This document shows, in pieces, positions 25,822 through 34,558 of a DNA stretch of 64,000 nt. The DNA comes from Bin87 sp963666415 (lineage in GTDB: Bacteria > Chloroflexota > Dehalococcoidia > Lucifugimonadales > UBA3495). Made by a program: the position numbers and the translations under genes. Location of the stretch: positions 868,001 through 932,000 of the forward strand of contig CAXXPD010000003.1 in assembly GCA_963666415.2 (NCBI GenBank). The letters are read 5' to 3'. Position 1 is the stretch's first letter; every line of letters starts with the position of its first letter. Below the pieces are notes generated by a model. The model had not been told where the DNA came from and made no database searches. It saw only the letters and a list, made by a program, of their open reading frames with translations.

Positions 25822-26700
25822 ATGCGAGCCACCACACGATTTCGCCAATTGCTGTCCGAGCCTGGCATCATCACGGCGCCGGGCGCTTACGACTGCCTGA
25901 CTGCCGCCATCATTGAGAAGGCCGGATTCCCGGCGGTCTATATGACCGGCGCCGGCACATCGGTGGCGCGCATCGGCTACCCAGATCTGGCCTTGGCCAC
26001 CGCCACCGAAATGCAGGCGAACGCCGCCGCCATCTCCGCGACGGTCAATGTTCCCGTCATTGCCGACGCAGACACCGGTTATGGCGGCACGATGAATGTG
26101 CGCCGCACGATCCGCGAGTACGAACGGACGGGCGTCGCCGCAATCCATATCGAAGACCAGCAGTTTCCCAAACGGTGCGGCCATCTTGAGGACAAACGCG
26201 TCGTGTCCATCGACGAGATGGTGCAGAAAATTCGCGCCGCTGTTGATGCCCGCACAGATGACGATTTCACTATCATAGTGCGTACCGACGCCCTGGCGGT
26301 TACCGGTTGGGACGATACCCTGCGCCGCTGCGAGGCATTTACCGCGGCCGGCGCTGATGCCCTGTTCGTGGAGGCCTTGCGCTCGCCTGAAGAGGCCGCC
26401 GACATCGTGGCCGAAACTTCAGTGCCATTGCTGTACAACTTCGTTGAAACTGGCAAGTCCCCGCTGCTGAATGTAGCTGAGTTAGAACGGATTGGATTCA
26501 AAATGGTTATATTCCCCGGCAGCGCGTTCATGGCCGTTGCACACACCGTTGCCCGGGTGATGGCAGAACTAAAGGTCACCGGGACGACGGAGCATCTGGT
26601 CGGCGAAATGACCACGCTGACCGACGCCTTTGAGTTGATGGGTCTTACGGAGATGCTGGACCGCGATGCCGGTTATGCCGCCGCCACAGTTGCCGACTAA
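25822..26700 (+). CDS. isocitrate lyase/PEP mutase superfamily enzyme (2-methylisocitrate lyase-like)
   Basis: 292 residues, TIM barrel. PGAYDCLTAAIIEKAGFPAV, then ADADTGYGG (metal-binding acidic loop), HIEDQQFPKRCGHL with the catalytic KRCGH segment, and VRTDALAVTGWD. The lysine-arginine-cysteine motif favours a C-C lyase (methylisocitrate lyase, oxaloacetate decarboxylase or dimethylmalate lyase) over PEP mutase. Good GGAGG site before the ATG. No prpC or prpD is adjacent; the MmgE/PrpD homologues lie 6 to 14 kb away, so a complete methylcitrate cycle is not shown. Confidence 0.85.
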   Translation: MRATTRFRQLLSEPGIITAPGAYDCLTAAIIEKAGFPAVYMTGAGTSVARIGYPDLALATATEMQANAAAISATVNVPVIADADTGYGGTMNVRRTIREYERTGVAAIHIEDQQFPKRCGHLEDKRVVSIDEMVQKIRAAVDARTDDDFTIIVRTDALAVTGWDDTLRRCEAFTAAGADALFVEALRSPEEAADIVAETSVPLLYNFVETGKSPLLNVAELERIGFKMVIFPGSAFMAVAHTVARVMAELKVTGTTEHLVGEMTTLTDAFELMGLTEMLDRDAGYAAATVAD

Positions 26701-26740
26701 ACACGTATGAGCCTGGCAACCCCAATTGGGGTGCGTCTGG

Positions 26741-28015
26741 ATGCATGACGAACCCGCCAACTCCGAACCGTTTGTTGCCCAGAGCAATCAGGCTGAATTC
26801 AACCGAGGCCTGAGAGCCGAAGTAGCGGCTTGGCGGGATGAAGGGTTAATTTCGGGTCAGCAGGCCCGGTCAATACTGGCGCGATATCCAGAATATGTGC
26901 CGGCGGCAAGCAACCCCTTGGGTCTTCGGGTTATCTCCGTCATGGCCATCATGGGCGCCGTCCTAATCGGTCTGGGAATAATCGCGGCAGTGGCGGCCAA
27001 CTGGTCAGCGATCCCGGCGCTGGCAAAAGTCGCACTGATGGCCATCGGAACGCCGGTGTTGTACGTCATTGGTTGGGTGTTGGCGTACCGTTTGCCCTAC
27101 CCGCGTATCGGTTTGGCGATCATCCTGTCCGGAACCATTGCCTACGGCGCCTCGGTGCACCTGTTAGCCCAAACTTATCATGTTCCGGTGAACCATCCCA
27201 ATCTGGTTGCGGTGTGGTTCGTCGGCGTGATTCCACTGGCCTACATCGCCCGCTCCAAATCGGTGTTAGCGCTAACCCTGGCGTTGTTGGTGGTAGCAGC
27301 CGGATTCCGGTCCCAGGAATGGTTCCCCGACTTTGATGAAGAAGGGCTGTTTTTCATGCCGGCCTTGTATCTGGCTTTGGCGGCGGCATTGATAGGACTC
27401 GGTCGATGGCAGAAACACAGTGCCTATGCAGCTCCGTTTTCAACCATCTATGTAATGTCCGGACTTGCACTGTCAGTGGCAGCGATTTACGCGATGAGTT
27501 TTGATGGCTTTTGGAGCGCCGTTGCGCCGGGCCGCCTGTACGGTTTTACCCTGGTGTGGCCGCGCCTTGAGTACTGGGTGGTGATGGGCGCGGCCGGCGC
27601 CGTGGCCGCAGGGTCAACATTGGCTGGGTTGCACCGTTCCCGGGGCTCCACGGGCGAAGCGATTTGGTGGGGGTCCGCGGCGGTCGGCTCCGCTGCCATC
27701 GTGGTTGTCATCGCGTTGACAGCGTTGGCGGTCGACATCGGTTGGATTTGGTGGGTTTTCAACCTGTTGATGTTGGCCGCCGTCATCGGGATGGTCGCGG
27801 CAGGCTACCGTCTGGCGCAACCCCACCTGATTAATTTTGCGGTTGCCGTATTCGCCATCACCGTGTTCACCCGTTATTTTGAGTTCGGGTTTGGTCTGCT
27901 GGGACAGTCGTTGGCGTTCATCGTCACTGGGGTTTTGCTGTTGGCGGTTGGGTTCGGGCTTGAATTGTTGCGGAGGCGGATGTTGCAGCGCATCCGGATG
28001 CAAGCCGCATCATGA
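26741..28015 (+). CDS. DUF2157 domain integral membrane protein
   Basis: About 424 residues. A soluble N-terminal part with LRAEVAAWRDEGLISGQQAR, the DUF2157 signature of helix plus W-x4-L-I, is followed by about 10 to 12 hydrophobic helices. Function unknown. The ATG at 26741 is preferred over TTG 26726. The stop overlaps the start of the GDYXXLXY gene (ATGA), a pairing seen widely in bacteria and indicating a membrane complex or shared role. Confidence 0.85.
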   Translation: MHDEPANSEPFVAQSNQAEFNRGLRAEVAAWRDEGLISGQQARSILARYPEYVPAASNPLGLRVISVMAIMGAVLIGLGIIAAVAANWSAIPALAKVALMAIGTPVLYVIGWVLAYRLPYPRIGLAIILSGTIAYGASVHLLAQTYHVPVNHPNLVAVWFVGVIPLAYIARSKSVLALTLALLVVAAGFRSQEWFPDFDEEGLFFMPALYLALAAALIGLGRWQKHSAYAAPFSTIYVMSGLALSVAAIYAMSFDGFWSAVAPGRLYGFTLVWPRLEYWVVMGAAGAVAAGSTLAGLHRSRGSTGEAIWWGSAAVGSAAIVVVIALTALAVDIGWIWWVFNLLMLAAVIGMVAAGYRLAQPHLINFAVAVFAITVFTRYFEFGFGLLGQSLAFIVTGVLLLAVGFGLELLRRRMLQRIRMQAAS

Positions 28016-28521
28016 CTCGCCTGACTACAATTCTTTTCTTCACAGTAGTTGTGGCGCAGGTGGCGGGACTGCTGGCTTTCACCGGCGTGCGTGAGGCTGC
28101 GCTGGCACGGGGCCGGGAGGTGGTGTTGCAGACGGTGCCCGTCGATCCGCGGTCGCTGTTGCAGGGTGATTACGCAATCCTGGATTACGAGATAGCCCGT
28201 TTGCCCGGACATTTGGCCGAAACTCCGGTGGGGGATGATGTTGGGGTAGTTGTTTACGTCGGTCTCCGGGAACATCGGGATGTTTGGTACGCCAACGGAT
28301 ATTTTGTTCACGAGGTGCCTTCCAGGGTCGATCTTTACATCCGGGGCGTCATCGACGGGCCCAATCATCTGGACTTTGGCATCAGTACTTTCTTTGTCCC
28401 GGAAGGGACGGGCGGTACCATCGAACGAGCGGATGACGTCAAGGTTGTGGCGGTACTGGACCGGAACGGTCGGGCAGTAATCAAGCAGTTGCTGGTAGAC
28501 GGCCAGCCGTTCGAGCACTAG
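28012..28521 (+). CDS. GDYXXLXY domain protein
   Basis: 169 residues. N-terminal membrane anchor (about 4-22), then an extracytoplasmic domain with the name-giving motif LLQGDYAILDYEIAR (GDY-x2-L-x-Y). Translationally coupled to the DUF2157 gene by an ATGA overlap. Function unknown; the pair is probably an envelope module. Confidence 0.87.
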   Translation: MTRLTTILFFTVVVAQVAGLLAFTGVREAALARGREVVLQTVPVDPRSLLQGDYAILDYEIARLPGHLAETPVGDDVGVVVYVGLREHRDVWYANGYFVHEVPSRVDLYIRGVIDGPNHLDFGISTFFVPEGTGGTIERADDVKVVAVLDRNGRAVIKQLLVDGQPFEH

Positions 28522-28591
28522 CAGTTCGATTCTGCGGAAGGTTTTCCGGCTGAGTTACACTAACGTCATCAGTTCGCCGGAGGTGAACCCA

Positions 28592-29113
28592 ATGCCAAAC
28601 GTAGTGCTGGTGGTTGACATGGTACGCGGATTCCTGGAACCGGGGCATAACCTGTATTGCGGCGATGACGCCCGCCGAATCATTGACCCAGTGCGCGACC
28701 TCCTGCGCCGGGAACACCGCGCCGGGTCCTCGATTCTGTTCATATCGGACCACCATGACCCGGACGATCTGGAGTTTCAGATGTTCCCCGTCCACTGCGT
28801 CAAGGGCACCGAGGAACCCGAGGTGATCCCGGAGCTGACCGAATGGGTTACTCCGGAGAACGTGATTCCCAAGAACCGGTACAGTGGGTTTTTCAATACC
28901 GACCTGGGCGACCGACTTGCTGCGCTGACGCCCGACCGCATTGTCGTGTGTGGCGTGTGTACCGATATCTGTGTGATGCACACCACATCTGACGCTCGCA
29001 ATCGGGACTATGCAGTTGAAATTCCCGCCGATTGCGTAGCATCATTCGATGCTGACGCCCACACCTGGGCCTTGCAGCACATCACCACGATTTTAGGTGC
29101 CCGGGTCGTATGA
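28592..29113 (+). CDS. PncA-like cysteine hydrolase (isochorismatase superfamily)
   Basis: 173 residues. Catalytic triad visible: D in VVDMVRGFLEPG, K in ENVIPKNRYSGFFNT, and C in VVCGVCTDICVMHT. A metal-type segment FISDHHDPDDLEF follows the first strand. Closest to nicotinamidase, which makes nicotinate and ammonia from nicotinamide for NAD salvage, but other amidohydrolases share the triad. ATG 28592 lies 6 nt after GGAGGTG. Confidence 0.85.
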   Translation: MPNVVLVVDMVRGFLEPGHNLYCGDDARRIIDPVRDLLRREHRAGSSILFISDHHDPDDLEFQMFPVHCVKGTEEPEVIPELTEWVTPENVIPKNRYSGFFNTDLGDRLAALTPDRIVVCGVCTDICVMHTTSDARNRDYAVEIPADCVASFDADAHTWALQHITTILGARVV

Positions 29114-29237
29114 GTTTGCCCTTCGAGTAGTTTTGAGTCGAATCCCAGGCGCCTGTGTTATCATCGCCGGGATAGTCAGGAAACTCGGCTCCGATGATTG
29201 GAACCGTTCCCCGCGCCGTTCAGGCTGGAGGTCGCCA

Positions 29238-31268
29238 ATGCTGTACCAGCGCTACCGTTATTCCCAATGGGATGGAACCCAGCAGATATTTGACATCGAC
29301 GCCAGCGAATTAATGGATGCGCTCTCCGATGATTTGCTGCAGCAGGGCGACGTGATGCGCGCACTGCGCGAGTTGTTCCGCAACGGGATGCAGAACCGGG
29401 ACGGTTCGGAGATGCCGAACTTGCGGCAGTTGATGGAGCAGCTCAAAAATCAGCGTCGCCAGCAGTTGCAGCAAAGCAACCTTGACTCCGTGGTGGATGA
29501 CCTGAAGGAACGCCTGGAAAACATCCTGAAAACGGAACGGGAGGGCATCCAGCAGCGCATGGAAGATGCGGCCAATCAACCTGAACCGGAGGACGCGGCC
29601 GGCAAAGAGCAGCAACGTTCATTAAACCAACTACTGCGACAGCGGGCGGAGCGGAATCTGGACCGTCTGGACGAACTGCCAGGCGACATTGGCGGCCAGA
29701 TTCAGGGTTTGATGGACTACGATTTTATGGATCCGGACGCGCAACAGCAGTTCCAGGAGCTGCTGGATATGCTGAAGAGCCAGATGGCCCAGAATATTTC
29801 GGATCAGATGCGCGACCAGATGCAGAACATGACACCCGAGCAGATGGAGGCCATGCGTCAAATGATGCAGGACCTGAACCAGATGCTGCGGGACCGGATG
29901 GAAGGCCGCGATCCGGACTTTGACGGGTTTATGCAGAAATGGGGCCAGATGTTTGGCGACAATCCGCCCCAGAGCCTTGACGAACTGATGGAACAGATGC
30001 AGCAGCAAATGTCCCAGATGCAATCGCTCATGGATAGTTTGTCTGACGGGGCGCGCCAGGAACTGGAGGACGCCCTGCAATCTGCTATGGACCCCCGGTT
30101 GTCCGACGAAATGTCGGAGTTTGCCAGCTTGATGCAGTCGCTGCTGCCCCCGGGCGATTTGTCGCGCGAGTATCCGTTCCTGGGCGATGACAGTATGACT
30201 CTGGAGCAGGCGATGGACGCGATGCGCCAGATGCAGTCGCTGGATCAGCTGGAACAGTCCTTGCAGCAGGCGATGCGCACCGGCAACTTGGACGATGTCG
30301 ACCCGGACCAACTGGCGGAGCTCCTGGGGGAAGAGGCGCGCCGGGCGTGGGAGGAGTTGGATCGATTGCGCCAACTGCTCAAGGACGCCGGGTATGTCAC
30401 TGGCGACGACGAACTGAAACTAACGGCGCGAGGCATACGGCGCATTGGGCAAAAGGCCATGCGCGAAGTCTTCCAGCAACTCAAGAAAGACCGAACAGGC
30501 AACCATGACCTGCATACCCGTGGCGCCGGCGGCGACGTGCTGGGCGACACCAAAACCTACGAGTTCGGCGACCCGTTGCAACTTGACCTGCAGACCACAG
30601 TAAAAAACGCCATTGTGCGGAACGGCCCATCGGTTCCGGTGAGCCTTCGCCCGGACGATTTCGAGATCTATCGGAACGAGCACATGACGCGGGCCGCGAC
30701 CATCGTGCTACTGGATCAGAGCCGCTCCATGGGGTTGTTCAACAACTGGCCGGCGGCCAAAAAAGTGACCCTAGCCCTGTTTGCCCTCATCCGCCAACAG
30801 TACCCACGCGACACCCTGCACGTCGTCGGTTTCTCCGACTACGCCCGCGAGCTGGAGGAAGAAGACCTGGCCGGGCTAACCTGGAACAATTGGGTGTCGG
30901 GTACGAATCTGCATCACGCGTTGATGCTCTCTCGAAAGTTGCTGTCCAGGGAGAAGGGCGGCACCCGTCAGATTATGGTGATTACCGACGGGGAACCGAC
31001 GGCGCACCTGGAAGGGGAGCAGTCGTACTTTTCCTACCCTCCGAGTTACCGCACCGAGATGGAGACGCTGAAGGAAGTGAGACGGTGCACCCAGGAGGGC
31101 ATCGTTATCAACACTTTCATGCTTGAGAACAGCTACCAGTTGGTCAATTTTGTCGACCGAATGACGCGCATCAACCGGGGTCGGGCATTTTATAGCAGCA
31201 GCGAAAACCTGGGTGAGTATATGCTGGTGGATTACATAACGAACCGGCGCAAGTGGGTAACCGGATAA
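29238..31268 (+). CDS. VWA-domain protein with long Met/Gln-rich helical N terminus
   Basis: About 676 residues. Residues 1-400 are helical and very rich in Met, Gln and acidic residues (repeats such as MRQMMQDLNQMLRDRM and MEQMQQQMSQMQSLMD), likely a long coiled coil. The C-terminal 200 or so residues are a von Willebrand A domain with a complete MIDAS: DQSRSMG near residue 492, threonine in SGTNLHHAL, and VITDGEPTA. Start ATG follows GGAGGT. Such proteins usually work with a MoxR-type AAA ATPase encoded next door, but none is in this window. Confidence 0.85.
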   Translation: MLYQRYRYSQWDGTQQIFDIDASELMDALSDDLLQQGDVMRALRELFRNGMQNRDGSEMPNLRQLMEQLKNQRRQQLQQSNLDSVVDDLKERLENILKTEREGIQQRMEDAANQPEPEDAAGKEQQRSLNQLLRQRAERNLDRLDELPGDIGGQIQGLMDYDFMDPDAQQQFQELLDMLKSQMAQNISDQMRDQMQNMTPEQMEAMRQMMQDLNQMLRDRMEGRDPDFDGFMQKWGQMFGDNPPQSLDELMEQMQQQMSQMQSLMDSLSDGARQELEDALQSAMDPRLSDEMSEFASLMQSLLPPGDLSREYPFLGDDSMTLEQAMDAMRQMQSLDQLEQSLQQAMRTGNLDDVDPDQLAELLGEEARRAWEELDRLRQLLKDAGYVTGDDELKLTARGIRRIGQKAMREVFQQLKKDRTGNHDLHTRGAGGDVLGDTKTYEFGDPLQLDLQTTVKNAIVRNGPSVPVSLRPDDFEIYRNEHMTRAATIVLLDQSRSMGLFNNWPAAKKVTLALFALIRQQYPRDTLHVVGFSDYARELEEEDLAGLTWNNWVSGTNLHHALMLSRKLLSREKGGTRQIMVITDGEPTAHLEGEQSYFSYPPSYRTEMETLKEVRRCTQEGIVINTFMLENSYQLVNFVDRMTRINRGRAFYSSSENLGEYMLVDYITNRRKWVTG

Positions 31269-31318
31269 CCGCTTTTACGTATTCAAATATCCGGGTTACG
31301 AAATCTGCTGGCGAGCTG

Positions 31319-31347
31319 TTTTCACTGTGGCGGATATCTGGTAAAAT
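31319..31347 (+). promoter_or_regulatory. promoter of the pyr operon
   Basis: TTTTCA (31319-31324), 17-bp spacer, TAAAAT (31342-31347). Predicted RNA start near 31354, about 47 nt before the PyrR-binding loop. Confidence 0.6.
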
Positions 31348-31394
31348 TTTAGCCAGAAAATCAACGCTCTCACATCAGCGAGTGTGTCCGAGCT

Positions 31395-31525
31395 TTTAAG
31401 GCAGTCCTGTGAGGCTGGCAAAGCGTGAGCACTGAGCCCGGGATAATGTCGCCTCCGGTGGCAGATTTCCAGCGAGCTAAACGCACCCTGCCGGGGACTG
31501 TCCGTACAGCCAGGCGGGTTTTTAT
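31395..31525 (+). promoter_or_regulatory. PyrR-dependent transcription attenuator
   Basis: The conserved PyrR-binding (anti-antiterminator) loop AGTCCTGTGAGGCT, at about 31403-31416, matches the ARUCCNGNGAGGYU consensus at every position and follows TTTTAA as in Bacillus. An intrinsic terminator lies 70 nt downstream. PyrR with UMP should stabilise the loop and permit termination, shutting off pyrR-pyrB-pyrC-carA-carB when pyrimidines are plentiful. Confidence 0.9.
31487..31525 (+). terminator. regulated terminator of the pyr leader
   Basis: CCTGCC (31487-31492) pairs with GGCGGG (31513-31518), with an inner CTGT/ACAG hairpin, followed by TTTTTATTT. Confidence 0.8.
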
Positions 31526-31565
31526 TTCTACTGGAAGCAACATAGTTAGCGCGTCCACCGTGGCG

Positions 31566-32141
31566 ATGCCCGATGAGGGTGATCAGCCGTTGCCGCAACC
31601 CAACCTGCGTCGCAGCGTGATGGACGACAATGAGATCCGCCGCGCCCTGACGCGTATGCACCACGAGATTCTGGAACGTAACCACGGCGCCGGCAGCCTG
31701 GTTCTCGTTGGCATTCGCACCCGCGGTGTTCCGTTGGCGGAGCGGCTGGCGTGTCACATCGAACAGTCCGAAGGGATCGTTGTTCCCGTAGCACACCTCG
31801 ACATCAGCCTGTACCGGGATGACCTTACGGACCGACCGAATTTGGCAGTGCGGCCGACCACGGTTCCCGTCGACATTGCCGGGCGAACGGTGGTGCTCGT
31901 CGATGATGTCCTGTACACCGGTAGGACGGTACGGGCCGCGCTGGACGCGGTAAACGATCTGGGCCGTCCGGTGCGAATACAGCTGGCGGCCCTGGTGGAC
32001 CGGGGACACCGGGAGTTGCCCATCCGCAGCGATTTCGTAGGAAAAAACATACCGACTCGTCGGGCTGAGCGAGTTAGTGTCAGCCTGGTCGAAACTGACG
32101 GGATTGACGAAGTTTCTATCCTGCAAACGGGTGCTCACTGA
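31566..32141 (+). CDS. pyrR: PyrR, bifunctional RNA-binding regulator / uracil phosphoribosyltransferase
   Basis: 191 residues. Binds the leader loop of the pyr mRNA when charged with UMP; family members also convert uracil and PRPP to UMP. Seen: MDDNEIRRALTRMHHEILER, LVGIRTRGVPLAERL, DISLYRDDL, the PRPP motif VVLVDDVLYTGRTVRAAL (about 109-126), and DRGHRELPIR. ATG 31566 is chosen because an in-frame GTG at 31425 would place coding sequence across the attenuator. The TGA overlaps the pyrB ATG by one base. Confidence 0.95.
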   Translation: MPDEGDQPLPQPNLRRSVMDDNEIRRALTRMHHEILERNHGAGSLVLVGIRTRGVPLAERLACHIEQSEGIVVPVAHLDISLYRDDLTDRPNLAVRPTTVPVDIAGRTVVLVDDVLYTGRTVRAALDAVNDLGRPVRIQLAALVDRGHRELPIRSDFVGKNIPTRRAERVSVSLVETDGIDEVSILQTGAH

Positions 32142-33178
32142 TGGCGTCAGCGACCACCCCCAGATCGGACGCACTGGCGCCTGCATCAGGAGAAAAACCC
32201 CTGCGGCGCCACGTTCTGGATCTAGACGACTTTACTTCTGGCGAGATCGTCGCGGTGTTGAACAATGCGGACGCGATGCTCGAAGTGCTGAATCGCGACA
32301 TCAAGAAGGTGCCAACACTCCGGGGCCGGGTGATCGTTACGCTGTTTTATGAAGCCAGCACCCGCACCCGTATTTCCTTCGAAGAAGCCGGCAAAATCCT
32401 CAGCGCTGATGTTATCAATATGAGCGCCACCGCCAGCAGCGTGGAGAAAGGCGAGTCGCTGTTGAACACCGGCCTGACGTTGCAGGCAATGGGCGTAGAT
32501 ACGATTGTCGTCAGGCATCCCCATTCGGGAGCGCCGCACTTCCTGGCGCGCAACCTCCCCAGAGTATCCGTCATTAACGCCGGCGATGGCACCCATGCTC
32601 ACCCGACCCAGGCTTTGCTGGATTTGTACACTGCGCGCAGGCACATCGGAGAGCTGTCCGGTTGCAAGATTGTCATCGTGGGCGACGTTTTGCATAGTCG
32701 GGTGGCCAGGTCTGCCGTGTGGGGCTTCGCCAGGATGGGAGCGAGCGTCGTACTGTCAGGCCCGCCAACTCTGATGCCCGAACCGTTTTCCGCAATCGGG
32801 TGGGCCGATGACGCCAACCCCAGTGGCCACGTTGGCCCGCTGGCAGCGGTGCGAGTGCAGCCAGACCTTGACCAAGCCATTGAAGGCGCCGATCTGGTGA
32901 TGGCGCTGCGGTTGCAGCTGGAACGGCAGCAACTGGGTTTCTTCCCCAGTATGCGGGAATACATCCGCCGCTGGCAGGTCAACGAGAGCAGAATCGCGCG
33001 GGCTAACCCCGGCGCCCTGCTAATGCACCCGGGCCCGATGAACGAGGGTATTGAAGTGGGCACCGCGCTTGCTCACGGTGAACGGTCTTTGATCGAAGAA
33101 CAGGTTACCAACGGTGTGGCCATTCGCATGGCGTTGCTTTACCAGATGGCCGGGGCGTCGGCAACTGCCGTCAACTGA
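32141..33178 (+). CDS. pyrB: aspartate carbamoyltransferase catalytic subunit
   Basis: 345 residues; carbamoyl phosphate plus L-aspartate to N-carbamoyl-L-aspartate. Carbamoyl-phosphate site FYEASTRTRISFEEAG near residues 67-82, HPHSGAPHFLARN in the second block, DGTHAHPTQALLD, and the C-terminal MHPGPMNEGIEV with catalytic residues. No pyrI gene for a regulatory chain is seen, and the adjacent pyrC fits the DHOase-associated type. Coupled to pyrR. Confidence 0.96.
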   Translation: MASATTPRSDALAPASGEKPLRRHVLDLDDFTSGEIVAVLNNADAMLEVLNRDIKKVPTLRGRVIVTLFYEASTRTRISFEEAGKILSADVINMSATASSVEKGESLLNTGLTLQAMGVDTIVVRHPHSGAPHFLARNLPRVSVINAGDGTHAHPTQALLDLYTARRHIGELSGCKIVIVGDVLHSRVARSAVWGFARMGASVVLSGPPTLMPEPFSAIGWADDANPSGHVGPLAAVRVQPDLDQAIEGADLVMALRLQLERQQLGFFPSMREYIRRWQVNESRIARANPGALLMHPGPMNEGIEVGTALAHGERSLIEEQVTNGVAIRMALLYQMAGASATAVN

Positions 33179-33181
33179 GTA

Positions 33182-34558
33182 ATGCCGGCCAACGAATTCA
33201 CCATGCCGCTCCTCATCACCGGGGGCCGGGTAATTGACCCGGCCAGCGGATTCGATGCCACCGCCGATGTGCTGATCGTGGAAGGATTGATCGCGGCCGT
33301 CGGCCCGAGAATCGCCGGCGAAACGCAGGGTAACGACCTGCGTGTCATTTCCGCGGATGGTTTGGTGGTATGTCCGGGATTCATTGACGTGCACACCCAT
33401 TTGCGGGAACCTGGCTTTGAATACAAGGAAACTATCGCCACGGGGGCGACCGCGGCGGCTCGTGGTGGCTTCACAACCCTGTGTGCGATGCCCAATACCG
33501 ACCCTCCGATTGATAATGCCGCCATGGTGGATTTCGTGCATCGCCGGGCCGACGCTGCACCGGTCCGCGTACACGTCATTGGCTGCGTAACCAGGGGCCG
33601 GGCCGGACACCAATTGGCTGACATGGAAGAGCTGGTTTCGGCGGGTTGCGTTGCGTTTAGCGATGACGGCGATCCGGTTTTCGATGCTGCCCTGATGCGC
33701 CTGGCGCTCACCTACAGCCGTGATTTGGGTGTTCCCATCAGCAACCACTGCCAGGATCATTCGCTCTGTCCTGGTGGAGTAATGGCAGAAGGATGGGTCA
33801 GCAGTCGGCTTGGCCTGGCCGGTATTCCGGCCGTCGCGGAGGAAGCAATGGTGGCGCGGGATATCGCGCTAGCCGAGCTAACCGGTGGGCGTTTGCATCT
33901 GGCGCACCTGAGCTCGGCCGGGAGCGTGGCGCTGGTGCGTGATGCCAAAGCTCGTGGCGTCAAACTCACCGCCGAAGTCTGTCCCCACCATCTGATGCTA
34001 ACCGACGCCTGGGCTTTGGGGGGCAAGGGAGACCCGTCCGCCACCGGGTCGCGTGCTTACGACACCACGACCAAGGTGTATCCTCCACTCCGGACCGACG
34101 GCGATGTGGTCGCCTGCATAGTCGGGTTGGCCGACGGCACCATCGATTGCGTTGCCACCGACCACGCGCCTCACGAACGAGCCAGCAAGGAATGCACTTA
34201 TAACGACGCCGCGTTCGGCATCAGCGTCCTGGAAACGGCGCTGGGCACGCTGCTGGAACCCGTGCACGCCGGCGCAATCGACCTGCCCACCATGGTCGAA
34301 CGACTTACCGTCGGACCGACGCGCGTGCTTGGTGGAGCTTTCGCTCCGTTCGCCACACTGGCGGCTGGGTCACCGGCTGATGTGGTGCTTTTTGATCCCG
34401 ACGCAGCCTGGACTGTCGATGTGAACAAGTTCGCATCGCTGGGACGTAACACACCCCTGGACGGAGTGGAACTGCGGGGTCGAGTTGCCGCTACGGTGGT
34501 CGGCGGTCGGGTCGTTTTCGAGGAACCAACATTGATCAGCGCAGGGGGTGAGCAGTGA
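33182..34558 (+). CDS. pyrC: dihydroorotase
   Basis: 458 residues, amidohydrolase-fold enzyme closing carbamoyl aspartate to dihydroorotate. The HxH metal motif and substrate arginine are in DVHTHLREPGFEYKE (about residue 65); later ligands lie in SNHCQDHS, CPHHLML and the catalytic Asp in VATDHAPH. Type I DHOase by length and motifs. Starts 3 nt after pyrB. It overlaps the carA start by 4 bp. Confidence 0.95.
   Translation: MPANEFTMPLLITGGRVIDPASGFDATADVLIVEGLIAAVGPRIAGETQGNDLRVISADGLVVCPGFIDVHTHLREPGFEYKETIATGATAAARGGFTTLCAMPNTDPPIDNAAMVDFVHRRADAAPVRVHVIGCVTRGRAGHQLADMEELVSAGCVAFSDDGDPVFDAALMRLALTYSRDLGVPISNHCQDHSLCPGGVMAEGWVSSRLGLAGIPAVAEEAMVARDIALAELTGGRLHLAHLSSAGSVALVRDAKARGVKLTAEVCPHHLMLTDAWALGGKGDPSATGSRAYDTTTKVYPPLRTDGDVVACIVGLADGTIDCVATDHAPHERASKECTYNDAAFGISVLETALGTLLEPVHAGAIDLPTMVERLTVGPTRVLGGAFAPFATLAAGSPADVVLFDPDAAWTVDVNKFASLGRNTPLDGVELRGRVAATVVGGRVVFEEPTLISAGGEQ

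Noticed and set aside
28440..28540. GTTCGATTC resembling a tRNA T-loop
   Set aside because: Lies at the end of the GDYXXLXY gene and no cloverleaf can be formed upstream.
31425..31565. In-frame N-terminal extension of PyrR from a GTG
   Set aside because: It would cover the PyrR-binding loop and terminator; the conserved protein starts at or after 31566.
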